Positions 7,704 to 14,067 of a DNA stretch of 64,000 nt are shown here, piece after piece. The notes below the pieces were generated by a model that was given only the letters and a program-made list of their open reading frames with translations, made no database searches and was not told the origin of the DNA. Numbering within the stretch: position 1 is the first letter of the stretch; each line of letters begins with the position of its first letter. Source of the DNA: Variovorax sp. V213 (GTDB taxonomy: Bacteria; Pseudomonadota; Gammaproteobacteria; Burkholderiales; Burkholderiaceae_C); contig NZ_AP028664.1 in the NCBI RefSeq assembly GCF_041154455.1, positions 1,923,001 to 1,987,000 of the forward strand, read 5' to 3'. The position numbers were made by a program, and so were the translations under genes.

Positions 7704-7933
7704 CGCGCACCCCCGCGGACAAGTTGCACTACGTCGGCGGCGTTCACAAAACGCATGCCGCGATCGTTGGGACGCAGGGTGCGAACGGGACTCGGGAAGG
7801 TGTTGTCGAGCGCGCCGCGCCAGAGCAGTTCCGGAGGGATGCCGAGAATTTTGGCCGCTGCCGGCAGGCGCCAATAGCCGGGCGACGACGGAGCGGGCGT
7901 CTCGGCCAGTTCGTTGAAGGAATCGGAATTCAT
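7700..7933 (-). CDS. Small AlpA/MerR-like DNA-binding protein candidate, first gene of the coupled train
   Basis: Starting at MNSDSFNEL the protein has 77 residues. The core reads like a small winged-helix regulator: YWRLPAAAKILGIPPELLW (recognition helix region), then basic residues and FVNAADVVQLVRGG at the end. It leads six genes that run to 5545 through ATGA overlaps and short gaps. A dyad CAAAGT/ACTTTG (7946-7951 and 7964-7969) sits right upstream, which would suit autoregulation. The upstream in-frame start at 7948 is less likely because it overlaps the dyad. Confidence 0.5.
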   Translation of the reverse strand: MNSDSFNELAETPAPSSPGYWRLPAAAKILGIPPELLWRGALDNTFPSPVRTLRPNDRGMRFVNAADVVQLVRGGAR

Positions 7934-7945
7934 CTGAAGATCACA

Positions 7946-7969
7946 CAAAGTTGCGATCTAGGCACTTTG
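7946..7969. promoter_or_regulatory. Dyad CAAAGT-N12-ACTTTG upstream of the coupled gene train
   Basis: A 6-bp inverted repeat lies 13 bases before the start of the gene at 7933, in the divergent region shared with the plus-strand gene at 8121. The arms are short, so chance is possible, but the position suits an operator. Confidence 0.25.
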
Positions 7970-8120
7970 CCGGCATCACGGCCCAAATGCCTGCGGATGA
8001 ATTTCGGGACATGCTCAAATGATCAACGAGGAGTGCGGGCGAAAGGAGATGTCGGGTTTACTCCGGGAAGAAGGTCCCGAACGCACGATAAGCTGCAGCC
8101 TCCACAACGAGGAGTGAGAT

Positions 8121-8366
8121 ATGGCTTGGCACATCGAGGGTTCGAAGTTGGTGAAGAGTGATGGAAAAGGAGTCCATTGGACTACGACCTATGGCCCTGG
8201 GGATGACGTACCCGTCTCGGGTATCTACCTCTGTCTCGGGTGCGGAAAGGAAGTCACTTGCAATCAGCCAGATAAATTCCCGCCTCAAAACAAGCATCAG
8301 CACACGGCGGCGGAGGGCAACATCCGATGGAAGCTGAATATCCGCACTAACACCGAAGGCGCATAG
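8121..8366 (+). CDS. Small zinc-ribbon-like protein on the plus strand of the element
   Basis: The ATG at 8121 follows a good Shine-Dalgarno (CGAGGAGTG). The 81-residue protein has an N-terminal part with KGVHWTTTYGPGDDVPVSGIY and a central CLGCGKEVTC, with His residues in NKHQHT. The C-x2-C plus a third Cys and His residues suggest a small metal-binding fold found in many small proteobacterial proteins of unknown function. A 12-base stretch (CAACGAGGAGTG) containing the Shine-Dalgarno is repeated at 8024-8035. It is transcribed opposite to its neighbours, so it probably has its own promoter in 7970-8110. Confidence 0.65.
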   Translation: MAWHIEGSKLVKSDGKGVHWTTTYGPGDDVPVSGIYLCLGCGKEVTCNQPDKFPPQNKHQHTAAEGNIRWKLNIRTNTEGA

Positions 8367-8405
8367 CCCGAGGTAGAAAATGAAATATCTGCAGAGCCTT
8401 GCGCA

Positions 8406-8425
8406 AATCTTGATTCATCAAGATT
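8406..8425. repeat. 20-bp perfect palindrome, candidate operator
   Basis: AATCTTGAT and ATCAAGATT are exact 9-base inverted arms around a 2-base centre. The loop is too tight for a good terminator and neither strand has a T run, so a dimeric protein-binding site is more likely. It lies in the 186-base gap between the 3' ends of the plus-strand gene ending at 8366 and the minus-strand gene ending at 8553. Confidence 0.45.
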
Positions 8426-8552
8426 GAAAATTCGAAAAACGGGCGATCACCGCGCCTCTTCGACCCCGCGCGGCTGCCGGAATCACCAGGGTCCCCGGCG
8501 ATCTGCCGCACGTCGGTACAACTGCTCAAACCATGCGGGGCGCTGCGTGGTT

Positions 8553-8864
8553 TCACAGGCGCGACAACCTATGTTGCTCAGCGTCGAGCCGAATGCCGAT
8601 GAACCAGAGGCGCGCATTCGCCTGCTCGGTGGTCTCAGCTCTTGCTGCGATCCAGCCTACCGACGGTCGCGCGGCCGATGCGACCGTCACCCAGTCGTCG
8701 GGCGTCAGGTCCGACACAGGCGCAGCGCGCGCATACAGCGCGATGGCTGACGCCTCGCACCATTCAGTAGGCACGCGGCTTACGTCTGCGGTCAGCAGTG
8801 TTTGCAGCGCGATACGCGCGGCGCGGGGCGAGAGGCGCGCTGCAGCATCCAAGTAATCAGACAT
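8553..8864 (-). CDS. Hypothetical protein downstream of the Mor-like regulator
   Basis: Starting at MSDYLDAAARL the protein has 103 residues, is helical and contains LTPDDWVTVASAA and ARLWFIGIRLDAEQH. It overlaps the preceding gene by 8 bases, so the two are probably co-translated. No family is recognised. It ends the primase operon before the 186-base gap holding the palindrome at 8406. Confidence 0.55.
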   Translation of the reverse strand: MSDYLDAAARLSPRAARIALQTLLTADVSRVPTEWCEASAIALYARAAPVSDLTPDDWVTVASAARPSVGWIAARAETTEQANARLWFIGIRLDAEQHRLSRL

Positions 8865-9117
8865 TCGACACCCCCATGGTCGGTGCACGTTCGCTAGCCA
8901 GTTGCTGCACACGCCGCAAGGTCACACCGAGGCGCGCGGCAATGGCAGGATATGGCACGCCCTCGGCCAGCAGACGCGCGACGCTCTCGCGCCGACGTGC
9001 GGCCGTCGTGGTGCGGATGGCGGGGACGCGGATCGTCTGTCCAGCGAGCTCGCGAGTGATTCGAGCCACCAGGGCAGGGCCGCAGATGCGGAGCAGCGTT
9101 TCTTGGACATCGGTCAT
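8857..9117 (-). CDS. Helix-turn-helix protein resembling Mor/C-type phage regulators
   Basis: The 86-residue protein has an N-terminal helix pair, then LAGQTIRVPAIRT, where Mor-type activators carry a GGQ-x-IYIP motif, then a helix-turn-helix RRRESVARLLAEGVPYPAIAARLGVTLRRVQQL. Mor and C proteins of Mu-like phages activate middle and late promoters. Here it could activate the small-gene and tape-measure train. The assignment rests on the order of motifs and general resemblance, so a simpler HTH regulator is also possible. It starts directly after the stop of the frame at 9118. Confidence 0.6.
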   Translation of the reverse strand: MTDVQETLLRICGPALVARITRELAGQTIRVPAIRTTTAARRRESVARLLAEGVPYPAIAARLGVTLRRVQQLASERAPTMGVSNV

Positions 9118-9375
9118 TTATGCATTTCCTTGCTTGTATATGGAGTGGTCGAGTGACTGGCTCACCTGCCACACCTGCCCTACCTGTTTTGCATCCTTCT
9201 TACCAGGCGCGCTGTGGAACCTCCCATGTCTCATCAATTGCTCTCTGTCTACTGTTAAAGAAAAGGTAGGGCAGGTAGGGCAATCGACCGGAAATCCAAC
9301 GCTGGCGCGGGTTTGCACTGGCTGACCTACCTCCGAGACGGTGAGGCATTCGCTGGTTAGGTGAGGCAAAGTCAT
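9118..9375 (-). CDS. Doubtful 85-residue reading frame between primase and Mor-like genes
   Basis: The frame fits neatly: its ATG overlaps the primase stop as ATGA and its stop directly precedes the next ATG. The predicted product has no recognisable fold, is rich in Cys, Pro, Thr and Gln, and much of it is produced by a repeated DNA motif (CCTGCCCTACCTG and its complement). I therefore regard it as either a small fast-evolving protein or a non-coding spacer in which the DNA repeat matters. Confidence 0.3.
   Translation of the reverse strand: MTLPHLTSECLTVSEVGQPVQTRASVGFPVDCPTCPTFSLTVDREQLMRHGRFHSAPGKKDAKQVGQVWQVSQSLDHSIYKQGNA
9173..9276. repeat. 13-bp inverted repeat with about 78-base loop
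   Basis: ACCTGCCCTACCT at 9173-9185 is the exact complement of AGGTAGGGCAGGT at 9264-9276. A related GGTAGGG unit follows at 9275-9280, and GACCTACCTC occurs further on near 9325. Together they make a cluster of short iterons just downstream of the primase gene. Replication-initiator or primase recognition sites of satellites often lie beside the primase, so an origin-like role is possible but unproven. Confidence 0.35.
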
Positions 9376-11729
9376 GCTGTCATCTGCGCGGGTCGAATGA
9401 AAAACCAGCAGCGCACGCCGTTCGCCATCTCTCTGACGCGCTGCCAGCCCATTGAGGTGAGGCAGGCAGCGGCCCGCATCTCGTCGGCCCGTTTGAAGTC
9501 ACCTACTCGCTTGTCGAGTGCCACGTGCAACACGTCGCGTGTCGTGGTTCGCGCCAGGGGATTCGGGAAGTGCGGATCGTGCGGTCGCCGACCATCGAGA
9601 TAGTCTGCAATCGCCGGTACCCATGCGTCATCGTCCTGATACTTGTGGTGCTCCGCTTCGGCCAAGCGTTCGGCGTCTTCCCACATCACGCCATGCGCGT
9701 CAAACAGTGCAGCGCCCTCGGCCCATAGTTGATCGCGGTCGCGAGCCACTCCGTCCGGATCGCAACGGCCCGCTTCGAAGGGCAGGAATCGACGACTACC
9801 CGTCGGGTCGGTGAGGAAGTCGCGTTTGTTGGTGCTGCCGAAGAAAATGAAACGCCTCGGGTTGCGTGTCTGGTGCTCCACGTATTTCGGCACCCACATA
9901 TCGACCTGCTTCGTAATGAACGCCTTCAGGTCGCTCGCGTCACGCTGGCTCATGCCGCGCAGTTCGGGGAGTTCGACAACCAGCTTGCCCGACAGCATGC
10001 GCGCCGTGTCGTCGTCGCGGTCGGCAAGGTCGAGCTCGTAAAAGGTGTCCTCGTGCGGCGCCATCGCGCGGATGGCGCTTGACTTCATCAGGCCCTGTAT
10101 GCCGACAGCCACGGGCACCATGTCAGCCTTCACACCGGGCTGAATCACACGTCCCGCGAGTGCCGACCATATGTAGCGCGACACTGCTTGCGCATAGGGC
10201 GTGTCGGCCGTGCCGAAACACTGGCCCAGGAATCGATCAACCCGCGGCGTGCCGTCCCATGTGGGAAGGCTGCTCAGCCATTTTTGAGCGCTGTCCCGCT
10301 CGTTCTCTTGCGCAACAAGCAGTATTGCGTCGCGCATTTTTTCCTTCGACACTTCGCCGAACGAATGGCTTAGTTGCAGATGCTCTCGCGCCGACGTGTA
10401 GTCGTTGTCGGTGAGTTGTCGCAACTGAGCGCCGTCGTCCAGGTCCACGACTTGCCGAAAAGTGTCGAGTGAGGGGCGAAACCCGCATATATCGGATTGG
10501 CGCAGGGCGCTCAGCACATTGGGGAGCGTCGGTTCGACGACGCCGAGCTTGTTTCGGGGGAAGTCCTGACGCTCTTCGCGGCGCGGCGCCACGAGCTTGC
10601 GGCACATCGCGATGGGGAACTTGGTGCCGAGTCCGCCGAACACCTTGACCAGCAACTGCGCCAGTTCCTCGCGCTCCATCTCGCCGATGCGATCATCGCG
10701 GGCGAGCTCGGGGCACATCTTCTCGCGCAGCACGAAGTCGTCGCTGCAGGCGGTCAGCTTGGCCTTCCACTCGTCGCGCGCACGGTAGCCAGCGCGGGTG
10801 CGTTGCTCGTTCGCCTGCTTGATGAGCCAGGCCATCGTGATCGACGCGCCTGCGAACTTGCCAAAGGAGCGCCACCGCTCCATGCAGTACGCCTCGGTCG
10901 TGTACTTGGGGCTCGCCTTCGACCAGTTGTGCCAGAGCTCGAATCCCTCGCCCTGCGTCTCCTGATGGACGGCCATGCCGACCTTGACCCACGTGTCGTA
11001 GTCGAGGTCCGCCGGCAGCACGTCGAGGTGCCCCACGATCTCGCCGTTGCTCAGGCCGAGGGTCGGCGACAGCGCCATGAGACCGAAGCCATCGTCGTCG
11101 AACACCTGCGACGGCGCGCGGCTGAGCGAGCCCCACCGCGACACGTAGTCCGCGATGACGGCCGGCGTGAGGTCGCACAGCGTGTCCTCGAAGCCGAACA
11201 GCGCACACTCGTCGGTGATGTCGCCGGTGACCGTGACGAAGCCGTTGTGGCCGAAGTATTCAACGGCGAACGAGCCGCGCTCGGCGTCCACGTCCTTCTT
11301 CGACTCGACCGAGCCGCGCATGAACGCGCGCAGGCCGGTGCCGGAGGGGCTGATCTCGGTGTAGGTGCCCGACACGAGCTCCGCGACGCGCGGATCGATG
11401 ACTCGGTCCACCACGCAGTTGTCGAAGTCCAGCGCGACCAGGTTGAAGTCGGCGTGCATCGCGAAGCCGACGCCCTGCCAACCCCCGTCGCGCGCCACGC
11501 GCACCGCCTCGTCGAAGGTGACCATCGCGGCCCGATCCTCCGGCGACCCTTGCGTCCCGCTGCGCGGCAGCCCCGACGCGTAGTACGGCACCTTGCGGGG
11601 CTTCTTGTCGCCGTTGGGCACGAACTTCCACACGAGCCACGCGCGCTTCGATGCGAGCTCGGCAGGCACTGAGGCCGGTAGCGAAGCGCCTCGCCCCGCG
11701 ATTTCGCTATTGCGATTCAGAATTTGCAT
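9372..11729 (-). CDS. Primase/helicase with PriCT and VapE (D5-like) domains
   Basis: Starting at MQILNRNSEI the protein has 785 residues. Residues about 25-145 resemble a primase-polymerase fold with an ALDFDN acidic motif (near 101-103). About 225-290 form a PriCT-like domain (GHLDVLPADLDYDTWVKVG). The C-terminal half is a VapE-type ATPase: Walker A QGLMKSS near 545-551, acidic Walker B region VVELPEL near 585, and sensor-like FFGSTNKRDFL. Such proteins prime and unwind DNA for autonomous replication of satellites, islands and phages. No clear Shine-Dalgarno precedes this start; a GTG at 11,801 is an alternative. It heads the minus-strand group that continues to 8553. Confidence 0.85.
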   Translation of the reverse strand: MQILNRNSEIAGRGASLPASVPAELASKRAWLVWKFVPNGDKKPRKVPYYASGLPRSGTQGSPEDRAAMVTFDEAVRVARDGGWQGVGFAMHADFNLVALDFDNCVVDRVIDPRVAELVSGTYTEISPSGTGLRAFMRGSVESKKDVDAERGSFAVEYFGHNGFVTVTGDITDECALFGFEDTLCDLTPAVIADYVSRWGSLSRAPSQVFDDDGFGLMALSPTLGLSNGEIVGHLDVLPADLDYDTWVKVGMAVHQETQGEGFELWHNWSKASPKYTTEAYCMERWRSFGKFAGASITMAWLIKQANEQRTRAGYRARDEWKAKLTACSDDFVLREKMCPELARDDRIGEMEREELAQLLVKVFGGLGTKFPIAMCRKLVAPRREERQDFPRNKLGVVEPTLPNVLSALRQSDICGFRPSLDTFRQVVDLDDGAQLRQLTDNDYTSAREHLQLSHSFGEVSKEKMRDAILLVAQENERDSAQKWLSSLPTWDGTPRVDRFLGQCFGTADTPYAQAVSRYIWSALAGRVIQPGVKADMVPVAVGIQGLMKSSAIRAMAPHEDTFYELDLADRDDDTARMLSGKLVVELPELRGMSQRDASDLKAFITKQVDMWVPKYVEHQTRNPRRFIFFGSTNKRDFLTDPTGSRRFLPFEAGRCDPDGVARDRDQLWAEGAALFDAHGVMWEDAERLAEAEHHKYQDDDAWVPAIADYLDGRRPHDPHFPNPLARTTTRDVLHVALDKRVGDFKRADEMRAAACLTSMGWQRVREMANGVRCWFFIRPAQMTA

Positions 11730-11744
11730 TGCTGATTTCTGTTT

Positions 11745-11771
11745 GCGCCGAGCCCCACGCTCGGCGCTTTT
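11745..11771 (+). terminator. Strong plus-strand terminator inside a minus-strand operon
   Basis: GCGCCGAGC (11,745-11,753) and GCTCGGCGC (11,759-11,767) form a 9-bp perfect stem with a 5-base loop, followed by TTTTCTTT on the plus strand. It lies between the genes ending at 11,808 and starting at 11,729, both on the minus strand. It would stop antisense transcription, or act as a leader hairpin on the primase message. Confidence 0.55.
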
Positions 11772-11807
11772 CTTTATGCCACTGGGCAAGGCGAAACACA
11801 CTGCGGC

Positions 11808-12077
11808 TCAATTTCGCGCTTTGCGTTTGACAATCGCCAGGGCGACTGTGTATGCCTCGCGATGCCACCATCCGGGCTCTTGCCCGCGTTCCGCGGCCTC
11901 GATCCACTGCAGGTAGCACCAGGCGGCGCAGACTGGTCGGGGGAGGCCAGTGAGACGCGAGAGGAAGGCGGCCCGCTGCAGGTCCCGGTCGGCATGCCCT
12001 CCGTGGGCCTTGAATTGCGGATCGACGAGTGCGAGAGCACTGCCCTCCGACTCGCTGACCGTGGGGAGGCCCGACAT
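11808..12077 (-). CDS. Hypothetical protein between AlpA and primase genes
   Basis: I use the ATG of MSGLPTVSESEG (89 residues), 9 bases after the AlpA stop. A longer start at 12,125 would overlap alpA by about 40 bases. The protein carries LDLQRAAFL-like helical sequence, Trp and Cys residues (CAAWCYLQWIEAAERGQEPGWW) and a basic tail. It resembles small proteins found between regulator and primase genes in islands, but I cannot name a family. Confidence 0.55.
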   Translation of the reverse strand: MSGLPTVSESEGSALALVDPQFKAHGGHADRDLQRAAFLSRLTGLPRPVCAAWCYLQWIEAAERGQEPGWWHREAYTVALAIVKRKARN

Positions 12078-12085
12078 GCGAGGAA

Positions 12086-12343
12086 TCACGCCGAGGCGGC
12101 GGTCTCGGCCTTCGACCGAAGCCACTGCGTCACATCGCCTGCGCGCCAGCGGGTGCAGCGGATGCCGTCTTTCAGGGGCTTCGGAAACTTGCCGGCTGCC
12201 ACCTTCCGGCGGATGGAAGACTCCGAAAGCCCCGTAACTCCGATCACGGTCTGGACCTTCAGCAGCGCGTCCGCGATGTGGACCGCGTCGAGAGATTGCA
12301 GCGGTTGGCTAGCTTGGCGGTATTGGGCAGTTTGTGACGGCAT
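12086..12343 (-). CDS. alpA: AlpA-family DNA-binding regulator
   Basis: The ATG of MPSQTAQYRQ follows AAAAGGTGCC, so I take that start (85 residues). The core has the AlpA pattern: VIGVTGLSESSIRRKVAAGKFPKPLK, then RWRAGDVTQWLRSK, a winged helix-turn-helix seen in P4- and CP4-57-type islands. AlpA proteins switch on excision or early genes of satellites. Here it is the first gene after the integrase and lies directly upstream of the primase group. Confidence 0.8.
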   Translation of the reverse strand: MPSQTAQYRQASQPLQSLDAVHIADALLKVQTVIGVTGLSESSIRRKVAAGKFPKPLKDGIRCTRWRAGDVTQWLRSKAETAASA

Positions 12344-12429
12344 ATGGCACCTTTTGAATGGATGCCTCACAAGATGCCCATGGCGGCTCAAATCCCCCTG
12401 CGGTCAAATTTCGTAGTTATGTTTCATAA

Positions 12430-13644
12430 CTACTCTGTCGCGCGCAACTTGTCGAGATAGTTCGCCCACGTCACCATCATCTTCCGGCGCTGGTCTTTGA
12501 ACTGCGCGCGGTTGTATGCCGTGCCGAGCGGCCCGCGCTTGCCGTGGGCAAGTTGCTCTTCAATCACTTCCGGGTCGATATGGAGCTCGTCGACCATGAT
12601 CGTGCGCGCCATCGCGCGGAAGCCATGGGCGGTCATCTCCGTATTGTCGAAGCCCATGCGCCGGAGTGCCGTGTTGATCGTGTTGTCGCTCATGGGGCGC
12701 TCGCCGGAAAGCAGGCTGGGAAAAACGTAGCGGCCGTGCCCCGTGAGCACGTGCATGCGCTTCAGGGACGCCACGGCCTGCGGTGCCAGCGGCACCAGGT
12801 GGGGCTCGCCGCTGATCTTTGCCTGCTTGGTCCGCTTCATGGACGCGGCCGGTATCGTGACGAGCGCGCCGTTGAGGTCGACCCACGACCATTCCATCGC
12901 CCGGATGTTGCCGGGGCGCTGGAAAAGCAGTGCACTCAGTAATAGCGCCTCCTGCGTGGCGGGCAAGCCGTGGTAACTGTCGATTGCTCGCATGAGCGCG
13001 CCGGCTTTCTCCGCCGTCAGCACCGCCGCCATGTTCTTGACGATGACGGCGCCGAGCGCGTCGCGCAGCTTCGTTGCTGGGTCGTCGTCGCATCTGTCGG
13101 TTGCGATGCCATAGCGGAAAACCTGCCCCGCGTACTGGCGTAGCGACACGGCCGTCTCGTTGAGGCCCTTGCTCTCCACGCGACGCAGCGGCTCCAGCAG
13201 CACACGAGCGGTAATCTCGCGCAGCGGTAAGCTGCCGATCCAGGGGAACAAATTGCTTTCCTGCAGGCGAAGCCACTTTGTGCTGTACGCCGCGCTCCAT
13301 TCCTTCCGTTTGATCGCGTGAAATTCGCGAGCGACTAGCTCGTATGTGGTGATGGCACTTGTGCGGACGAGCGCCTTATCGAGCCGGCGGCGCTGGGTTG
13401 GGTCGGCGCCTGACTGGTGGACCTTCCGCGCGTCGTCCCGCGCGGCGCGCGCATCCTTGAGCTTGACGGCGGGGTACACACCGATCGCGAGACGTTTTTC
13501 TTTGCCGGCGAACGAGTACTTCCAGAACCAGCGCTTCGAGCCGTTCAGAGCCACTTCGAGGTAAAGATTGCCGCCGTCGGTGAAGCGTGCGCGCGCCTTG
13601 TCAGGAGGGCAAGATGCGTTCTTGCAGGCGACTTCTGTGAGCAT
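12430..13644 (-). CDS. P4-type tyrosine integrase
   Basis: The 404-residue protein has the N-terminal domain of prophage P4-like integrases (SDGG-type motif FTDGGNLYLEV; KRLAIGVYPAVKLKDAR), a core-binding domain at about 95-190, and a catalytic domain with R248 (NIRAM), H340 and R343 (HGFRAMAR), H367 (LAHGKRG) and the nucleophile Y377 (TAYNRAQF). All key residues are present, so the enzyme should be active. It lies 172 bases from the tRNA-Gly 3' end, which is its expected target. No Shine-Dalgarno precedes the ATG; instead the leader folds into the inverted repeats at 13,646-13,690. Confidence 0.93.
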   Translation of the reverse strand: MLTEVACKNASCPPDKARARFTDGGNLYLEVALNGSKRWFWKYSFAGKEKRLAIGVYPAVKLKDARAARDDARKVHQSGADPTQRRRLDKALVRTSAITTYELVAREFHAIKRKEWSAAYSTKWLRLQESNLFPWIGSLPLREITARVLLEPLRRVESKGLNETAVSLRQYAGQVFRYGIATDRCDDDPATKLRDALGAVIVKNMAAVLTAEKAGALMRAIDSYHGLPATQEALLLSALLFQRPGNIRAMEWSWVDLNGALVTIPAASMKRTKQAKISGEPHLVPLAPQAVASLKRMHVLTGHGRYVFPSLLSGERPMSDNTINTALRRMGFDNTEMTAHGFRAMARTIMVDELHIDPEVIEEQLAHGKRGPLGTAYNRAQFKDQRRKMMVTWANYLDKLRATE

Positions 13645-13645
13645 A

Positions 13646-13690
13646 GGGGAACAAGCCCATGAAATGGGGGCAAAAGTGCCCCTGTTCCCC
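13646..13690. repeat. Nested inverted repeat in the integrase leader
   Basis: Outer arms GGGGAACA (13,646-13,653) and TGTTCCCC (13,683-13,690) enclose an inner hairpin GGGGCA/TGCCCC (13,667-13,672 and 13,677-13,682). On the minus strand the outer arm ends one base before the integrase ATG, so the structure could limit translation, and it carries the same octamer as the outer end of the element. An integrase arm site and autoregulatory operator are both plausible. Confidence 0.45.
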
Positions 13691-13740
13691 GAGTTGTACC
13701 CCGAGAAGCGCTGCGCTGCAATGCTCGGTTATGGAGCCTT

Positions 13741-13810
13741 ATGGCGGATCAACTTGGCTAAGTCGTTGATCTAATTCAGTTTTTGAAGCCATATGGCGGA
13801 ACATGGCGGA
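13741..13810. repeat. Three ATGGCGGA direct repeats beside the att core
   Basis: ATGGCGGA occurs at 13,741-13,748, 13,793-13,800 and 13,803-13,810, all in one orientation, in the 170 bases between the integrase gene and the tRNA core. The last two are 10 bases apart, one helical turn. Such spacing suits recombination or excision factors bound on the same DNA face. Confidence 0.4.
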
Positions 13811-13815
13811 CTGAA

Positions 13816-13833
13816 TGGAGCGGGTGAAGGGAA
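13816..13833. repeat. Inner att core, inside the tRNA-Gly 3' end
   Basis: This copy of the 18-bp repeat covers the encoded CCA, discriminator and acceptor/T-arm bases of tRNA-Gly(CCC). It restores an intact tRNA at this end, as tRNA-targeting integrases do. Confidence 0.8.
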
Positions 13834-13889
13834 TCGAACCCTCGTATGAAGCTTGGGAAGCTGCCGTTCTACCATTGAACTACACCCGC
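13816..13889 (-). tRNA. tRNA-Gly (anticodon CCC)
   Basis: Read on the minus strand the 74-base gene begins GCGGGTG and ends CACCCGC plus TCCA, so CCA is encoded. The acceptor stem pairs over 7 bases; the D arm is GTTC/GAAC; the anticodon loop is TTCCCAA with anticodon CCC; the T arm contains GTTCGATTC. It closely matches the known glyU pattern of E. coli. The anticodon stem GCAGC/GCTTC has one C-T mismatch at the second pair. It reads codon GGG. Its 3' end is the integration site of the element. Confidence 0.95.
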
Positions 13890-14067
13890 ATTTCAACCCG
13901 CTGATTCGCAACGGGCTATCGATCCAAGCGGCGGATTTTACGTCGAGAAATCCGGGCGATTGCCGCCGCGGAAATTACTTTCGAAAACGCGGCAACGCGC
14001 CCTCGGGCACCCTTTTCACGAGGACCGCCGGGCGCGCGTGGTATCCAGCTCGCTGTGGGTAGACCTT

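Larger units (their letters stand above)
316..13833. mobile_element. Integrated satellite-like element in tRNA-Gly(CCC), about 13.5 kb
   Basis: The two ends are defined by an exact 18-bp direct repeat that includes the last bases of the tRNA-Gly gene. A P4-type integrase gene lies next to the tRNA, as is usual for tRNA-targeted islands. Inside are AlpA, primase/VapE helicase, excisionase-like and Mor-like DNA-binding proteins, a run of small unknown genes and one large tape-measure protein, nearly all on the minus strand. No portal, capsid, terminase, holin or lysin gene is recognisable. By family knowledge this gene set resembles P4-like or PICI-like phage satellites more than a full prophage, but a decayed prophage cannot be excluded. 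Only two clear plus-strand genes interrupt the minus-strand train (2252-2554 and 8121-8366). Confidence 0.8.

Noticed and set aside
10050..10110. Defective Walker A in the VapE domain, since QGLMKSS replaces a GKS/T core
   Set aside because: The VapE family commonly tolerates other residues before the Lys-Ser pair in this loop, and the Lys and Ser are present, so I do not call the enzyme inactive.
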